The notes: generated by a model from the sequence alone, not told the origin. Positions 1 through 6,605 are shown, numbered from the stretch's first letter. The stretch is 8,801 nucleotides of DNA from an uncultured Porphyromonadaceae bacterium (GCA_947176615.1 CAMWRO010000103.1:1-8801), one strand, 5' to 3'. A program made the numbers and translations.

Positions 1-406
1 CTACCATGATGATAGTGGTGCAGTTGGGATTGGCGATGATATTGCGGGGGGCGTTGAACGCATCCTCGCCGTTTACTTCGGGAACCACGAGGGGCACATC
101 GCTGTCCATGCGGAACGCGCTGGAGTTGTCAATCATCAGCGCGCCGTGGGCGGTGATGACATCGGCATAGTCGCGTGACACGCCCGCACCTGCCGACACA
201 AAGGCAAAATCCACTCCCTTGAAGTCATCGGGATTCCGCGTCAGCTCCTTGACAACATAATCTTTGCCTCGGAAATTATAACTTTTACCGGCACTGCGTT
301 TCGAGCCGAAAAGCAACAGCTCGTCAATGGGAAAATTCTGTTCGGCAAGGACACGGAGAAACTCCTGACCTACGGCACCACTGGCGCCAACGATGGCTAC
401 TTTCAT
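1..406 (-). CDS. asd: Aspartate-semialdehyde dehydrogenase, N-terminal part (runs off the window)
   Basis: This enzyme reduces L-aspartyl-4-phosphate to aspartate-4-semialdehyde with NADPH in the cytosol. That is the branch-point step toward lysine/diaminopimelate, threonine, methionine and isoleucine. Translating the minus strand from the ATG at 406 gives 135 residues. They begin with a Rossmann phosphate loop, VAIVGASGAVG (residues 3-13), which binds NADPH. Later come SAGAGVS (71-77), IDNSSAFRM (92-100), VPLVVPEVN (104-112) and the active-site segment NPNCTT with the catalytic Cys129. These are hallmark Asd motifs in the right order. The usual length is about 330-340 residues, so some 200 C-terminal residues, including the catalytic His, lie outside the window. 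The gene follows the acyl-CoA ligase on the same strand across a 72-bp spacer filled by heptamer repeats. No TAnnTTTG box points at asd in that spacer, so co-transcription is possible. Confidence 0.95.
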   Translation of the reverse strand, partial: MKVAIVGASGAVGQEFLRVLAEQNFPIDELLLFGSKRSAGKSYNFRGKDYVVKELTRNPDDFKGVDFAFVSAGAGVSRDYADVITAHGALMIDNSSAFRMDSDVPLVVPEVNGEDAFNAPRNIIANPNCTTIIMV

Positions 407-415
407 TAGTTGTTA

Positions 416-478
416 TTATTTGCTATCTGTTATTTGGTATTTGTTATCTGCAATTTGGTATTTGCAATTTGTTATTTG
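416..478. repeat. Nine tandem degenerate heptamers (plus-strand consensus TTATTTG)
   Basis: Read on the plus strand in steps of seven, positions 416-478 give TTATTTG, CTATCTG, TTATTTG, GTATTTG, TTATCTG, CAATTTG, GTATTTG, CAATTTG and TTATTTG. Every unit ends in TG, and variation is confined to the first two positions and the fifth. A tenth, poorer unit (TCATATG, 479-485) overlaps the stop of the acyl-CoA ligase gene. The array fills nearly all of the 72-bp spacer between that stop and the asd start. In the mRNA sense it reads as CAAATAA-like units, an A-rich leader poor in G that should stay unstructured just upstream of the asd start codon. Function is unknown; it may be a spacer or a translation-favouring leader, and it could vary in copy number. 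Confidence 0.9.
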
Positions 479-2281
479 TCATATGTACATCGCCTCTATC
501 TCGCGGGCAAAGTGGTCGTTGATGACCGGGCGGCGGATTTTGAGCGTATTGGTCAGCTCGCCTGACTCCATCGTGAACTCGCGAGGGAGCAGCGTGAACT
601 TCTTGATTTTTTCAAATCCCGCCAACCCTTTCTGCAACTGCTCCAGCCGGCTCTGAATAAGACGCACAATCTCGCTGTTGGTGACGAGGTCTTCGAGCGA
701 CTTATAGGAAATACCCTTCTGACGGGCATACTCTTTCAGCGCGGAGAAAGCCGGAACGATAATGGCGGTGACATATTTGCGGCGGTCACCGATGACAGCC
801 ACTTGGTCGATATACTTATCCTCACCGAGGCGGCTCTCTATCGCCTGCGGGGCGATATACTTGCCGTTGGAGGTCTTGAAAAGGTCTTTGATTCGCTCGG
901 TCAGCACAATCGCACCCGACGCGTCGATGCGGCCGGCGTCGCCGGTACGGAACCATCCGTCGGGGGTAAAAGCCGCCTCTGTCGCCTCGGGTTTGTTGTA
1001 ATAGCCGCGCATGACGGTGGGACCTTTGACCAGAATCTCGTTGTCAGGCCCGATTTTCACCTGAACGCCGGGAATCGGTGTCCCTACTGACCCGATAGCA
1101 TAATCCACGTCAGGATAGCAGCTCACCGTTGCAGTAGTCTCGGAAAGTCCGTAACCCTCTACAAGATTAATGCCGCATGAGCGGAAAAATTCCACAATCT
1201 TGGCCGAGATGGGCGCGCCTGCAACGGGAAACAGCAGTCCGCGCTCGATACCGATCGTGCGCCGGAGCAGTGAGAAGACATATTTGTCAAAAAAACCATA
1301 GCGCGCCTCAAGCCACCACGGCACTTTCTTGCCAAGTCTCAGATAGTCGAGGTTACGCCGGCGACCCGTTTTCAGTGCGCTCATGGTCATCCACTTGGTA
1401 AAGCCGTTCATCGACCCGATTTTCTCCTGCACGGCAGTATATACCTTTTCCCAGAAACGGGGCACGCTGCACATATAGTTGGGACGCACCGTTGCGATTG
1501 CATTCTGGATATCCTGAGGATGGCGGTTGATATAGTTCTTGATTCCGGCAAACAGGCAGAAGTAGCTCCATCCTTTTTCAAAGATGTGGCTCAGCGGCAG
1601 AAATGCAAGCGACGTTTGCCCCGAAGAAATCCACGGGAACCGGTCGCGGTGGGCCTGCAGACAGGCGTTGAAGTTGCTGTGGGTAAGGACTGCCCCCTTC
1701 GGCTCCCCGGTCGTGCCCGAGGTGTAGACGAGTGTCGCGACATCGTCGGGGCAGGCATGAGCCGTGCGGCGCTCAACCTCCTTTATGCACTCGGCCGTGG
1801 CCGAGCCGCCCAGTTTCAACAGATCGCTCCACTTCATCGTGGTCTTGTCATCAGCGTCAAGCTCTATATTCTTGATGACTACAATCTGCCGCAGACACCC
1901 GCACGCGGCCTGAGCCTCGCGGGCGATTTTATACTGGGTGTAATTACCGGCAAAAAGAATCTCGCTCTTGCTGTCGTTGACTATATATATTACCTGTTCA
2001 AGACTCGAAGTCGCATAAATTGAAATCGACACGGCGCGGTTAAGGTAGGCGGCCATGTCGGTGACGAGGTTCTCGGGACGGTTGGCCGAGAATGTTGCTA
2101 TATTGTCCCCCTCTTTGACCCCGATAATCTCCATCGCCCGCGCTACGGTGTCGACATCGCGTGAAAGAGTGTTCCACGAAATATCGGCCCAATTTCCATC
2201 GGCGCAAGGAGCGGCAAGCGCGGCGGCATCGCCATGTTTCGCTGCCTGTCGGCGTACTAAATCGGTCAGTATATTTGTCAT
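479..2281 (-). CDS. Long-chain acyl-CoA synthetase (AMP-forming fatty acid:CoA ligase)
   Basis: This enzyme activates a fatty acid with ATP to an acyl-adenylate and then forms the CoA thioester, feeding lipid synthesis or degradation at the membrane-cytosol interface. The 600-residue protein has the complete adenylate-forming fold: the P-loop YTSGTTGEPKG (186-196), the A5 motif GYGLSET (376-382), RTGD (446-449), the hinge and linker region RIKDLFKTSNGKYIAP (463-478), and a late Lys in NTLKIRR (Lys581) fitting the catalytic lysine of the C-terminal lid. The insertion between P-loop and A5, and the KTSNGKYIAP motif, fit the eukaryotic-like long-chain group (FAA1/FadD15 type) rather than short acetyl-CoA synthetases. 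Chain-length preference cannot be read from the sequence. The ATG at 2281 gives a full-length N-terminus. A -7 box about 75 bp upstream and the tyrS terminator further up suggest its own transcript. asd lies 72 bp downstream on the same strand. Confidence 0.93.
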   Translation of the reverse strand: MTNILTDLVRRQAAKHGDAAALAAPCADGNWADISWNTLSRDVDTVARAMEIIGVKEGDNIATFSANRPENLVTDMAAYLNRAVSISIYATSSLEQVIYIVNDSKSEILFAGNYTQYKIAREAQAACGCLRQIVVIKNIELDADDKTTMKWSDLLKLGGSATAECIKEVERRTAHACPDDVATLVYTSGTTGEPKGAVLTHSNFNACLQAHRDRFPWISSGQTSLAFLPLSHIFEKGWSYFCLFAGIKNYINRHPQDIQNAIATVRPNYMCSVPRFWEKVYTAVQEKIGSMNGFTKWMTMSALKTGRRRNLDYLRLGKKVPWWLEARYGFFDKYVFSLLRRTIGIERGLLFPVAGAPISAKIVEFFRSCGINLVEGYGLSETTATVSCYPDVDYAIGSVGTPIPGVQVKIGPDNEILVKGPTVMRGYYNKPEATEAAFTPDGWFRTGDAGRIDASGAIVLTERIKDLFKTSNGKYIAPQAIESRLGEDKYIDQVAVIGDRRKYVTAIIVPAFSALKEYARQKGISYKSLEDLVTNSEIVRLIQSRLEQLQKGLAGFEKIKKFTLLPREFTMESGELTNTLKIRRPVINDHFAREIEAMYI

Positions 2282-2354
2282 TTCTCTAAAATAGTGAATG
2301 TGATATATGCACCTGACAAGGATGCCAAGTCAGTTACAACATAAATTTAAGGCA

Positions 2355-2362
2355 CAAAGTTA
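2355..2362 (-). promoter_or_regulatory. Bacteroidetes-type -7 box for the acyl-CoA ligase gene
   Basis: The plus strand reads CAAAGTTA, so the minus strand carries TAACTTTG, a perfect match to the Bacteroidetes housekeeping -7 consensus TAnnTTTG. Transcription would start near 2348 and give a leader of about 65-70 nt before the start codon at 2281. No TTTG lies at the usual distance upstream for a -33 element, so the call rests on the -7 box and its placement between the tyrS terminator and the gene. Confidence 0.5.
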
Positions 2363-2442
2363 GGCACAAAAAATTGCTTAACTTGTCTAATCGGTCCAAA
2401 AATCGCTCTTTCCTTAATAAATCTTGCCGAATTGCACACCAA

Positions 2443-2462
2443 TTGTTAATCAGTGTTAACAA
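2443..2462. promoter_or_regulatory. Inverted repeat, possible operator upstream of the acyl-CoA ligase promoter
   Basis: TTGTTAA (2443-2449) and TTAACAA (2456-2462) form perfect 7-bp arms around a 6-bp spacer. The element lies about 80 bp upstream of the proposed -7 box at 2355-2362, in the spacer after the tyrS terminator. The shape fits a dimeric regulator site. The region is A/T-rich, so chance is a real alternative, and no regulator can be named. Confidence 0.3.
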
Positions 2463-2480
2463 ATTATCATTCTCATCGCC

Positions 2481-2535
2481 AAAAATGACGACAGCGATGC
2501 CGCGGTATTTCACCGGCAGCATCGCTGTCGTCATT
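2481..2535 (-). terminator. Long intrinsic terminator of the aminotransferase-tyrS unit
   Basis: The arms 2484-2500 and 2519-2535 are perfectly complementary over 17 bp (core GACGACAGCGATGC). The 18-nt apex has its own small stem, CGGT (2503-2506) with ACCG (2512-2515). On the minus strand the hairpin begins about 19 nt after the tyrS stop and runs straight into a five-T tract, the order expected of a rho-independent terminator. The stem is much longer than usual. It separates tyrS transcription from the acyl-CoA ligase gene. Confidence 0.85.
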
Positions 2536-2553
2536 AAGTTTTGTTGAAAATCT

Positions 2554-3846
<1,293 letters not shown>

Positions 3847-3861
3847 TTTATGTCGTTTTTG

Positions 3862-5061
3862 TTATTTCAATTTAGATAGCGCGTCGGCTATACGGCGCAT
3901 TGCCTCGCGGATGTTGTCATCGCTGGTGGCATAGCTCAGTCTTATGTAGCCTTCGACACCGAAAGCAGCACCGTCGACGGTTGCGACGTGGCCGGTTTCG
4001 AGCAGGTACATTGCCAAGTCGCCCGACGAGGCGATAGTCTTGCCGTCGGGGGTCGTCTTGCCGATATAGGCACTTACCTCGGGGAACAGGTAGAACGCGC
4101 CCTGCGGGTAGTTGACCTGCAATCCGGGAATCTGACGGGCAAGTTCCACAACGAGGTCACGGCGGCGTTCAAAGGCCAGTCTCATCTCCTCGACACACTC
4201 CTGCGAGCCGGTATAGGCGGCCTCGGCTGCCTTTTGGGCGATTGACGAGCAGTTGGACGAATACTGTCCCTGAAGTTTTGTCACAGCCTTGGCAAGCCAC
4301 AGCGGGGCGGCGCAGTAACCCACGCGCCAGCCGGTCATCGCATATGCCTTTGACACACCGTTGATGACGATGGTGCGGTCGGCAATCTCGGGGAAAGAGG
4401 CCATCGAGGTAAACGAGCCGGTAAAGAGGATGTGTTCATATATCTCGTCGGCAAGCACGAGGATGTCGGGATACTTGGCCAGCACGTCGGCCAGAGCCTT
4501 CAGCTCGTCGCGGGAATAAACACTGCCGGTCGGGTTGGAAGGTGAGCAGAGCATCACCATGCGGGTCTTCGGGGTAATCGCACCTTCAAGCATCTCGGGA
4601 GTTACTTTGAAGTCCTGCTCGATAGTGGCGACAACCGGCACGGGGACACCCTCGGCAAGTTTCACCATCTCGACATAGCTCACCCACGCGGGCATCGGGA
4701 TAATGACCTCGTCGCCCGGGTTGATGGTGGCAAGGATGACGTTGCACAGGGCCTGCTTGGCACCGTTGGAAACAACTATCTGCTCGGGAGCGTAGTCAAG
4801 ACCGTTCTCATTTTTCAGCTTGGCGGCGATAGCCTTGCGGAGCGACATGTATCCCGCAACCGGCGTATAGAACGAATAATTCTCGTCAATAGCGCGCTTG
4901 GCAGCCTCCTTGATGTGGTCAGGAGTATTGAAATCAGGCTCGCCTACCGAGAGATTGATCACATCGACACCCCGGGCCTTCAGCTCGGCCGAGCGTTGCG
5001 ACATGGCGAGAGTCGCCGACACCGCCAGCGACTGTACACGTTGTGAAATATGAGTCATCAT
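3862..5061 (-). CDS. Class I PLP aminotransferase, aspartate/prephenate type (class Ib)
   Basis: This enzyme transfers an amino group between aspartate or glutamate and 2-oxo acids using pyridoxal phosphate. The 399 residues contain the class I fold with SVGEPDF (38-44), NPTG (176-179), DEIYEH with Asp205 and Tyr208 contacting the cofactor, the Schiff-base Lys238 in VSKAYAMTGWR, and the carboxylate-binding Arg374 in IRLSYATS. From memory of the family, the closest resemblance is to Thermus-type aspartate aminotransferase and plant plastid prephenate aminotransferase. Thr17 (SATL) and Lys102 (NGAKQAL) fit the two residues reported as needed for prephenate use. That points to a bifunctional enzyme making aspartate and arogenate, but substrate choice is inference. 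Two adjacent ATG codons (5061 and 5058) make the start ambiguous by one residue. It heads an operon with tyrS 15 bp downstream; a -7 box lies about 35 bp upstream. Confidence 0.93.
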   Translation of the reverse strand: MMTHISQRVQSLAVSATLAMSQRSAELKARGVDVINLSVGEPDFNTPDHIKEAAKRAIDENYSFYTPVAGYMSLRKAIAAKLKNENGLDYAPEQIVVSNGAKQALCNVILATINPGDEVIIPMPAWVSYVEMVKLAEGVPVPVVATIEQDFKVTPEMLEGAITPKTRMVMLCSPSNPTGSVYSRDELKALADVLAKYPDILVLADEIYEHILFTGSFTSMASFPEIADRTIVINGVSKAYAMTGWRVGYCAAPLWLAKAVTKLQGQYSSNCSSIAQKAAEAAYTGSQECVEEMRLAFERRRDLVVELARQIPGLQVNYPQGAFYLFPEVSAYIGKTTPDGKTIASSGDLAMYLLETGHVATVDGAAFGVEGYIRLSYATSDDNIREAMRRIADALSKLK

Positions 5062-5094
5062 CTTCCCTTATTCTATTGGTTATTAATTTCTATG

Positions 5095-5102
5095 CAAAAG
5101 TA
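5095..5102 (-). promoter_or_regulatory. -7 box for the aminotransferase-tyrS operon
   Basis: The plus strand reads CAAAAGTA, giving TACTTTTG on the minus strand, a perfect TAnnTTTG. A start near 5088 would leave a leader of about 27 nt before the ATG at 5061. No clear -33 TTTG is found at normal spacing. The box sits in the 79-bp A/T-rich gap after the aldo/keto reductase gene, so the operon can be expressed independently of that gene. Confidence 0.55.
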
Positions 5103-5140
5103 CATAAAAAACAGCGTATTTTTATCGTGTCGCGGCAAAA

Positions 5141-6103
5141 TCATCTTATTTGTGCCGCAATAGCGTCGATTTCCATCAGCTCGTCGGGCGTAAACGCGGG
5201 CGATTCAAGCGATTTCAGGTTGGAAAGCAACTGATTGACCGATGACGCGCCGATGATTACCGACGTGACCCTCTTGTCGGCAAGCAGCCATGCTATCGAC
5301 ATCGAGGCAAGCGACTCGCCTCGCCTTGCGGCAATCTCGCCCAACCTGCGGGCAGCCTCGACCCTCGCGGGGGTCACGTCGCTGCATTTCAGATAGCCGT
5401 CAGGGTTGGCGGCACGACTGTGAGCCGGGATGCCGTTGAGATACTTGTCGGTCAGCAGGCCCTGCGCGAGCGGTGAGAAACACACGATTCCGCTGCCGTT
5501 GGCCGCGGCGACCGGAAAATTCTCACGGATGGCATCCGTGTCAAAAATCGATGCGCGATACTGGCCGACAAGACACGGCACCCGCGCCTCGCGCAGGATG
5601 TCACAGGCAATCTGCTGCTCGCGCGGCGGATATTTCGAGATTCCGGCATAGAGGGCCTTGCCGCTGCGCACGATGTCAATCAACGCCTGCATCGTTTCCT
5701 CGACAGGGGTCACTCCGTCATAACGGTGGCTGTAAAACACATCGAAATATTCGAGACCGGTGCGGCGCAGACTCGCGTTGCACGACGCAATCAGATTCTT
5801 GCGCGACGAGCCGTCGCCATAAACCCCGGGCCACATCTCGTGTCCGGCCTTGGACGAGACAAACATCTCGTCGCGATGGGAGGCGAGGTCGCTTTTCAAG
5901 ACACGCCCGAAGGTCACCTCGGCACTGCCGGGTGAAGGACCGTAGTTATTGGCAAGGTCAAAGTGACAGATACCGTTTTCCCAAGCCGCGAGAATCATGT
6001 CACGAGCCACGGCGGCATCATCCCTGTCACCGAAATTATGCCACATTCCAAGCGAGATTTCGGGCAGAAACACCCCGCTCTCACCACATTTTCTGAATTT
6101 CAT
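5141..6103 (-). CDS. Aldo/keto reductase, YghZ/GpR-like (L-glyceraldehyde 3-phosphate reductase family)
   Basis: This is an NADPH-dependent reductase of aldehydes or ketones, expected in the cytosol. The 320-residue protein has the AKR catalytic tetrad: Asp49 and Tyr54 (FDLANNYGPSPGSAE), Lys85 (SSKAG) and His126 (FYSHR). The segments LGMWHNFG (19-25), MWPGVYGDGSSRK (90-102), SPLAQGLLTDKYLNG (210-224) and the cofactor-binding VIIGAS (282-287) match the YghZ/AKR14 group, whose E. coli member reduces L-glyceraldehyde 3-phosphate; the substrate here is unproven. One oddity is that the strand which in E. coli YghZ reads HQPSYNLL appears here as GQYRASIF (180-187), so the tyrosine near the nicotinamide is shifted or absent. 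The protein ends about 20 residues sooner than YghZ. A good promoter lies about 40 bp upstream. No convincing terminator follows, so some read-through into the aminotransferase gene is possible. Confidence 0.92.
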   Translation of the reverse strand: MKFRKCGESGVFLPEISLGMWHNFGDRDDAAVARDMILAAWENGICHFDLANNYGPSPGSAEVTFGRVLKSDLASHRDEMFVSSKAGHEMWPGVYGDGSSRKNLIASCNASLRRTGLEYFDVFYSHRYDGVTPVEETMQALIDIVRSGKALYAGISKYPPREQQIACDILREARVPCLVGQYRASIFDTDAIRENFPVAAANGSGIVCFSPLAQGLLTDKYLNGIPAHSRAANPDGYLKCSDVTPARVEAARRLGEIAARRGESLASMSIAWLLADKRVTSVIIGASSVNQLLSNLKSLESPAFTPDELMEIDAIAAQIR

Positions 6104-6141
6104 AACCGTTAGCGGATGTTCTAATTATGATGTTTTTCTTG

Positions 6142-6173
6142 CAAAAATAATGAAAACCGATATTCCCCACAAC
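6142..6173 (-). promoter_or_regulatory. Promoter of the aldo/keto reductase gene (-33 and -7)
   Basis: On the minus strand TATTTTTG (6142-6149) is a perfect TAnnTTTG -7 box. GTTG (6170-6173) lies 20 bp upstream, one mismatch from the TTTG -33 element and at the consensus spacing. The predicted start near 6135 leaves a leader of about 30 nt. This is the only promoter in the window where both elements can be seen. It starts just after the terminator of the small upstream gene. Confidence 0.65.
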
Positions 6174-6184
6174 CGTCTCGACAT

Positions 6185-6214
6185 AAAAAAACGCCCCTTA
6201 ACAATAAGGAACGC
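6185..6214 (-). terminator. Intrinsic terminator of the small gene
   Basis: On the minus strand GCGTTCCTTA (6205-6214) pairs with TAAGGGGCGT (6191-6200) across a TTGT loop. The 10-bp stem includes three G-T wobbles and runs into seven T residues (6185-6191). It lies 36 nt after the stop of the 32-residue ORF and before the aldo/keto reductase promoter, so its only apparent client is that small gene. Confidence 0.8.
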
Positions 6215-6249
6215 ATCTGATTTTTAACTGCTTTTAATTTCAAGCCGCC

Positions 6250-6348
6250 TTATTTACGGTTGGCCTCGTGAAGGTAAACCTCGGCGCTTGCAAGGCAATA
6301 GCTGGTAGTCTTATACCACTTTGCCGCTTTTTTCAATAAATCATGCAT
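6250..6348 (-). CDS. Small 32-residue protein of unknown function
   Basis: I do not recognise this protein. It starts MHDLLKKAAKWYK and ends VYLHEANRK. It has seven acidic or lysine/arginine-opposed charges typical of a small soluble helix: five Lys and one Arg against one Asp and two Glu, so it is net basic, with one Cys (18), one Trp (11) and three Tyr. It contains no Gly or Pro, and the pattern suggests one or two amphipathic helices; there is no signal peptide or clear membrane segment. Support for a real gene is a discrete GC-rich island in A/T-rich flanks, codons like the neighbours (GCC, GAG, CAC, AAC), an in-frame TAA about 15 nt upstream that makes this ATG the only start, a perfect -7 box about 85 bp upstream and a strong terminator 36 nt downstream. 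The predicted transcript is about 240 nt. A small RNA with an incidental ORF remains possible. Confidence 0.6.
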   Translation of the reverse strand: MHDLLKKAAKWYKTTSYCLASAEVYLHEANRK

Positions 6349-6365
6349 AACACAAAAAATTTAAT

Positions 6366-6399
6366 AAACCTAAAACATTAATATAGTAAAACCTAAAAC
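6366..6399. repeat. Direct repeat of AAACCTAAAAC in the leader of the small gene
   Basis: AAACCTAAAAC occurs at 6366-6376 and again at 6389-6399, 23 bp apart, which is close to two helical turns. Both copies lie between the small gene's proposed -7 box and its start codon, so they would be in the mRNA leader (as GTTTTAGGTTT). They could be a tandem protein-binding site or an RNA element. Low complexity makes chance possible. Confidence 0.5.
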
Positions 6400-6432
6400 T
6401 GTGTATCTTTTCTACTTGTCTTAACAACGCTG

Positions 6433-6440
6433 CAAAGTTA
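6433..6440 (-). promoter_or_regulatory. -7 box for the small gene
   Basis: CAAAGTTA on the plus strand gives TAACTTTG on the minus strand, identical to the boxes proposed for the acyl-CoA ligase and mdh genes. A start near 6426 would give a leader of about 78 nt. No TTTG -33 is seen; the place where it should lie falls inside the palindrome at 6457-6472. Confidence 0.5.
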
Positions 6441-6456
6441 CAAAATGTTTTTGAAC

Positions 6457-6472
6457 TATGTTATAAAACATA
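6457..6472. promoter_or_regulatory. 16-bp perfect palindrome, operator candidate
   Basis: TATGTT (6457-6462) and AACATA (6467-6472) are perfect inverted arms around ATAA. The element lies 16 bp upstream of the small gene's -7 box, covering the expected -33 position, and about 85 bp upstream of the ferritin -7 box. Position suggests control of the small gene. It is followed by an A5T5 tract (6475-6484) that may bend the DNA. Confidence 0.4.
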
Positions 6473-6486
6473 ATAAAAATTTTTGC

Positions 6487-6501
6487 AGATAATTTTTATC
6501 T
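6487..6501. promoter_or_regulatory. Fur-box-like dyad upstream of ferritin
   Basis: AGATAAT-T-TTTATCT is an inverted repeat that matches the 7-1-7 Fur consensus (TGATAAT-N-ATTATCA) at 11 of 14 positions, keeping the GATAAT core and TTATC on the other arm. It lies between the divergent small-gene and ferritin promoters, about 57 bp upstream of the ferritin -7 box. Iron-dependent control of ferritin would make functional sense, but the A/T-rich context raises the chance-match rate and Bacteroidetes Fur sites may differ. Confidence 0.35.
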
Positions 6502-6556
6502 CCTTGAAATGAGAAAATTTTGAGCCGAACATTATACATATATAAGTGTTTTTTCT

Positions 6557-6568
6557 GTACATTTGTAC
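6557..6568 (+). promoter_or_regulatory. Ferritin -7 box with overlapping dyad
   Basis: TACATTTG (6558-6565) is a perfect TAnnTTTG. Transcription would begin near 6572, about 34 nt before the ferritin ATG. The box lies within a short inverted repeat, GTACA (6557-6561) and TGTAC (6564-6568) around TT, so a repressor bound there would occlude the promoter. No -33 TTTG is seen at the normal distance, which may suggest dependence on an activator. Confidence 0.6.
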
Positions 6569-6605
6569 CATTGAAACATTTTAATCACTTAAAGCAACCA
6601 CAATC

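Noticed and set aside
393..656. Open frame of 87 codons through the heptamer array on the plus strand
   Set aside because: Its N-terminal half is the translated repeat and the rest is antisense to the ligase gene.
1520..2023. Open frame of 167 codons opposite the acyl-CoA ligase
   Set aside because: Antisense to the P-loop region of a convincing ligase gene; no motifs or initiation signals.
2363..2400. TTTG motifs lying 33-35 bp upstream of several -7 boxes (ligase, aminotransferase, ferritin) as shared -33 elements
   Set aside because: The known spacing between the -33 TTTG and TAnnTTTG is about 20 bp; short A/T-rich matches at ~34 bp are likely coincidence.
2334..2534. Open frame of 66 codons between tyrS and the ligase gene, minus strand
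   Set aside because: It would start inside the arm of the tyrS terminator hairpin and run through the A/T-rich promoter region; codons do not resemble the neighbours.
5132..5158. Stem-loop GCGGCA/TGCCGC overlapping the aldo/keto reductase stop as a terminator
   Set aside because: Only 6 bp with a 15-nt loop, overlapping the coding end and not followed directly by a T tract; too weak to call.
5473..6096. Open frame of 207 codons opposite the aldo/keto reductase
   Set aside because: The predicted product is extremely rich in Arg, Cys, Ser and His with no domain pattern, as expected for an antisense shadow of a real gene.
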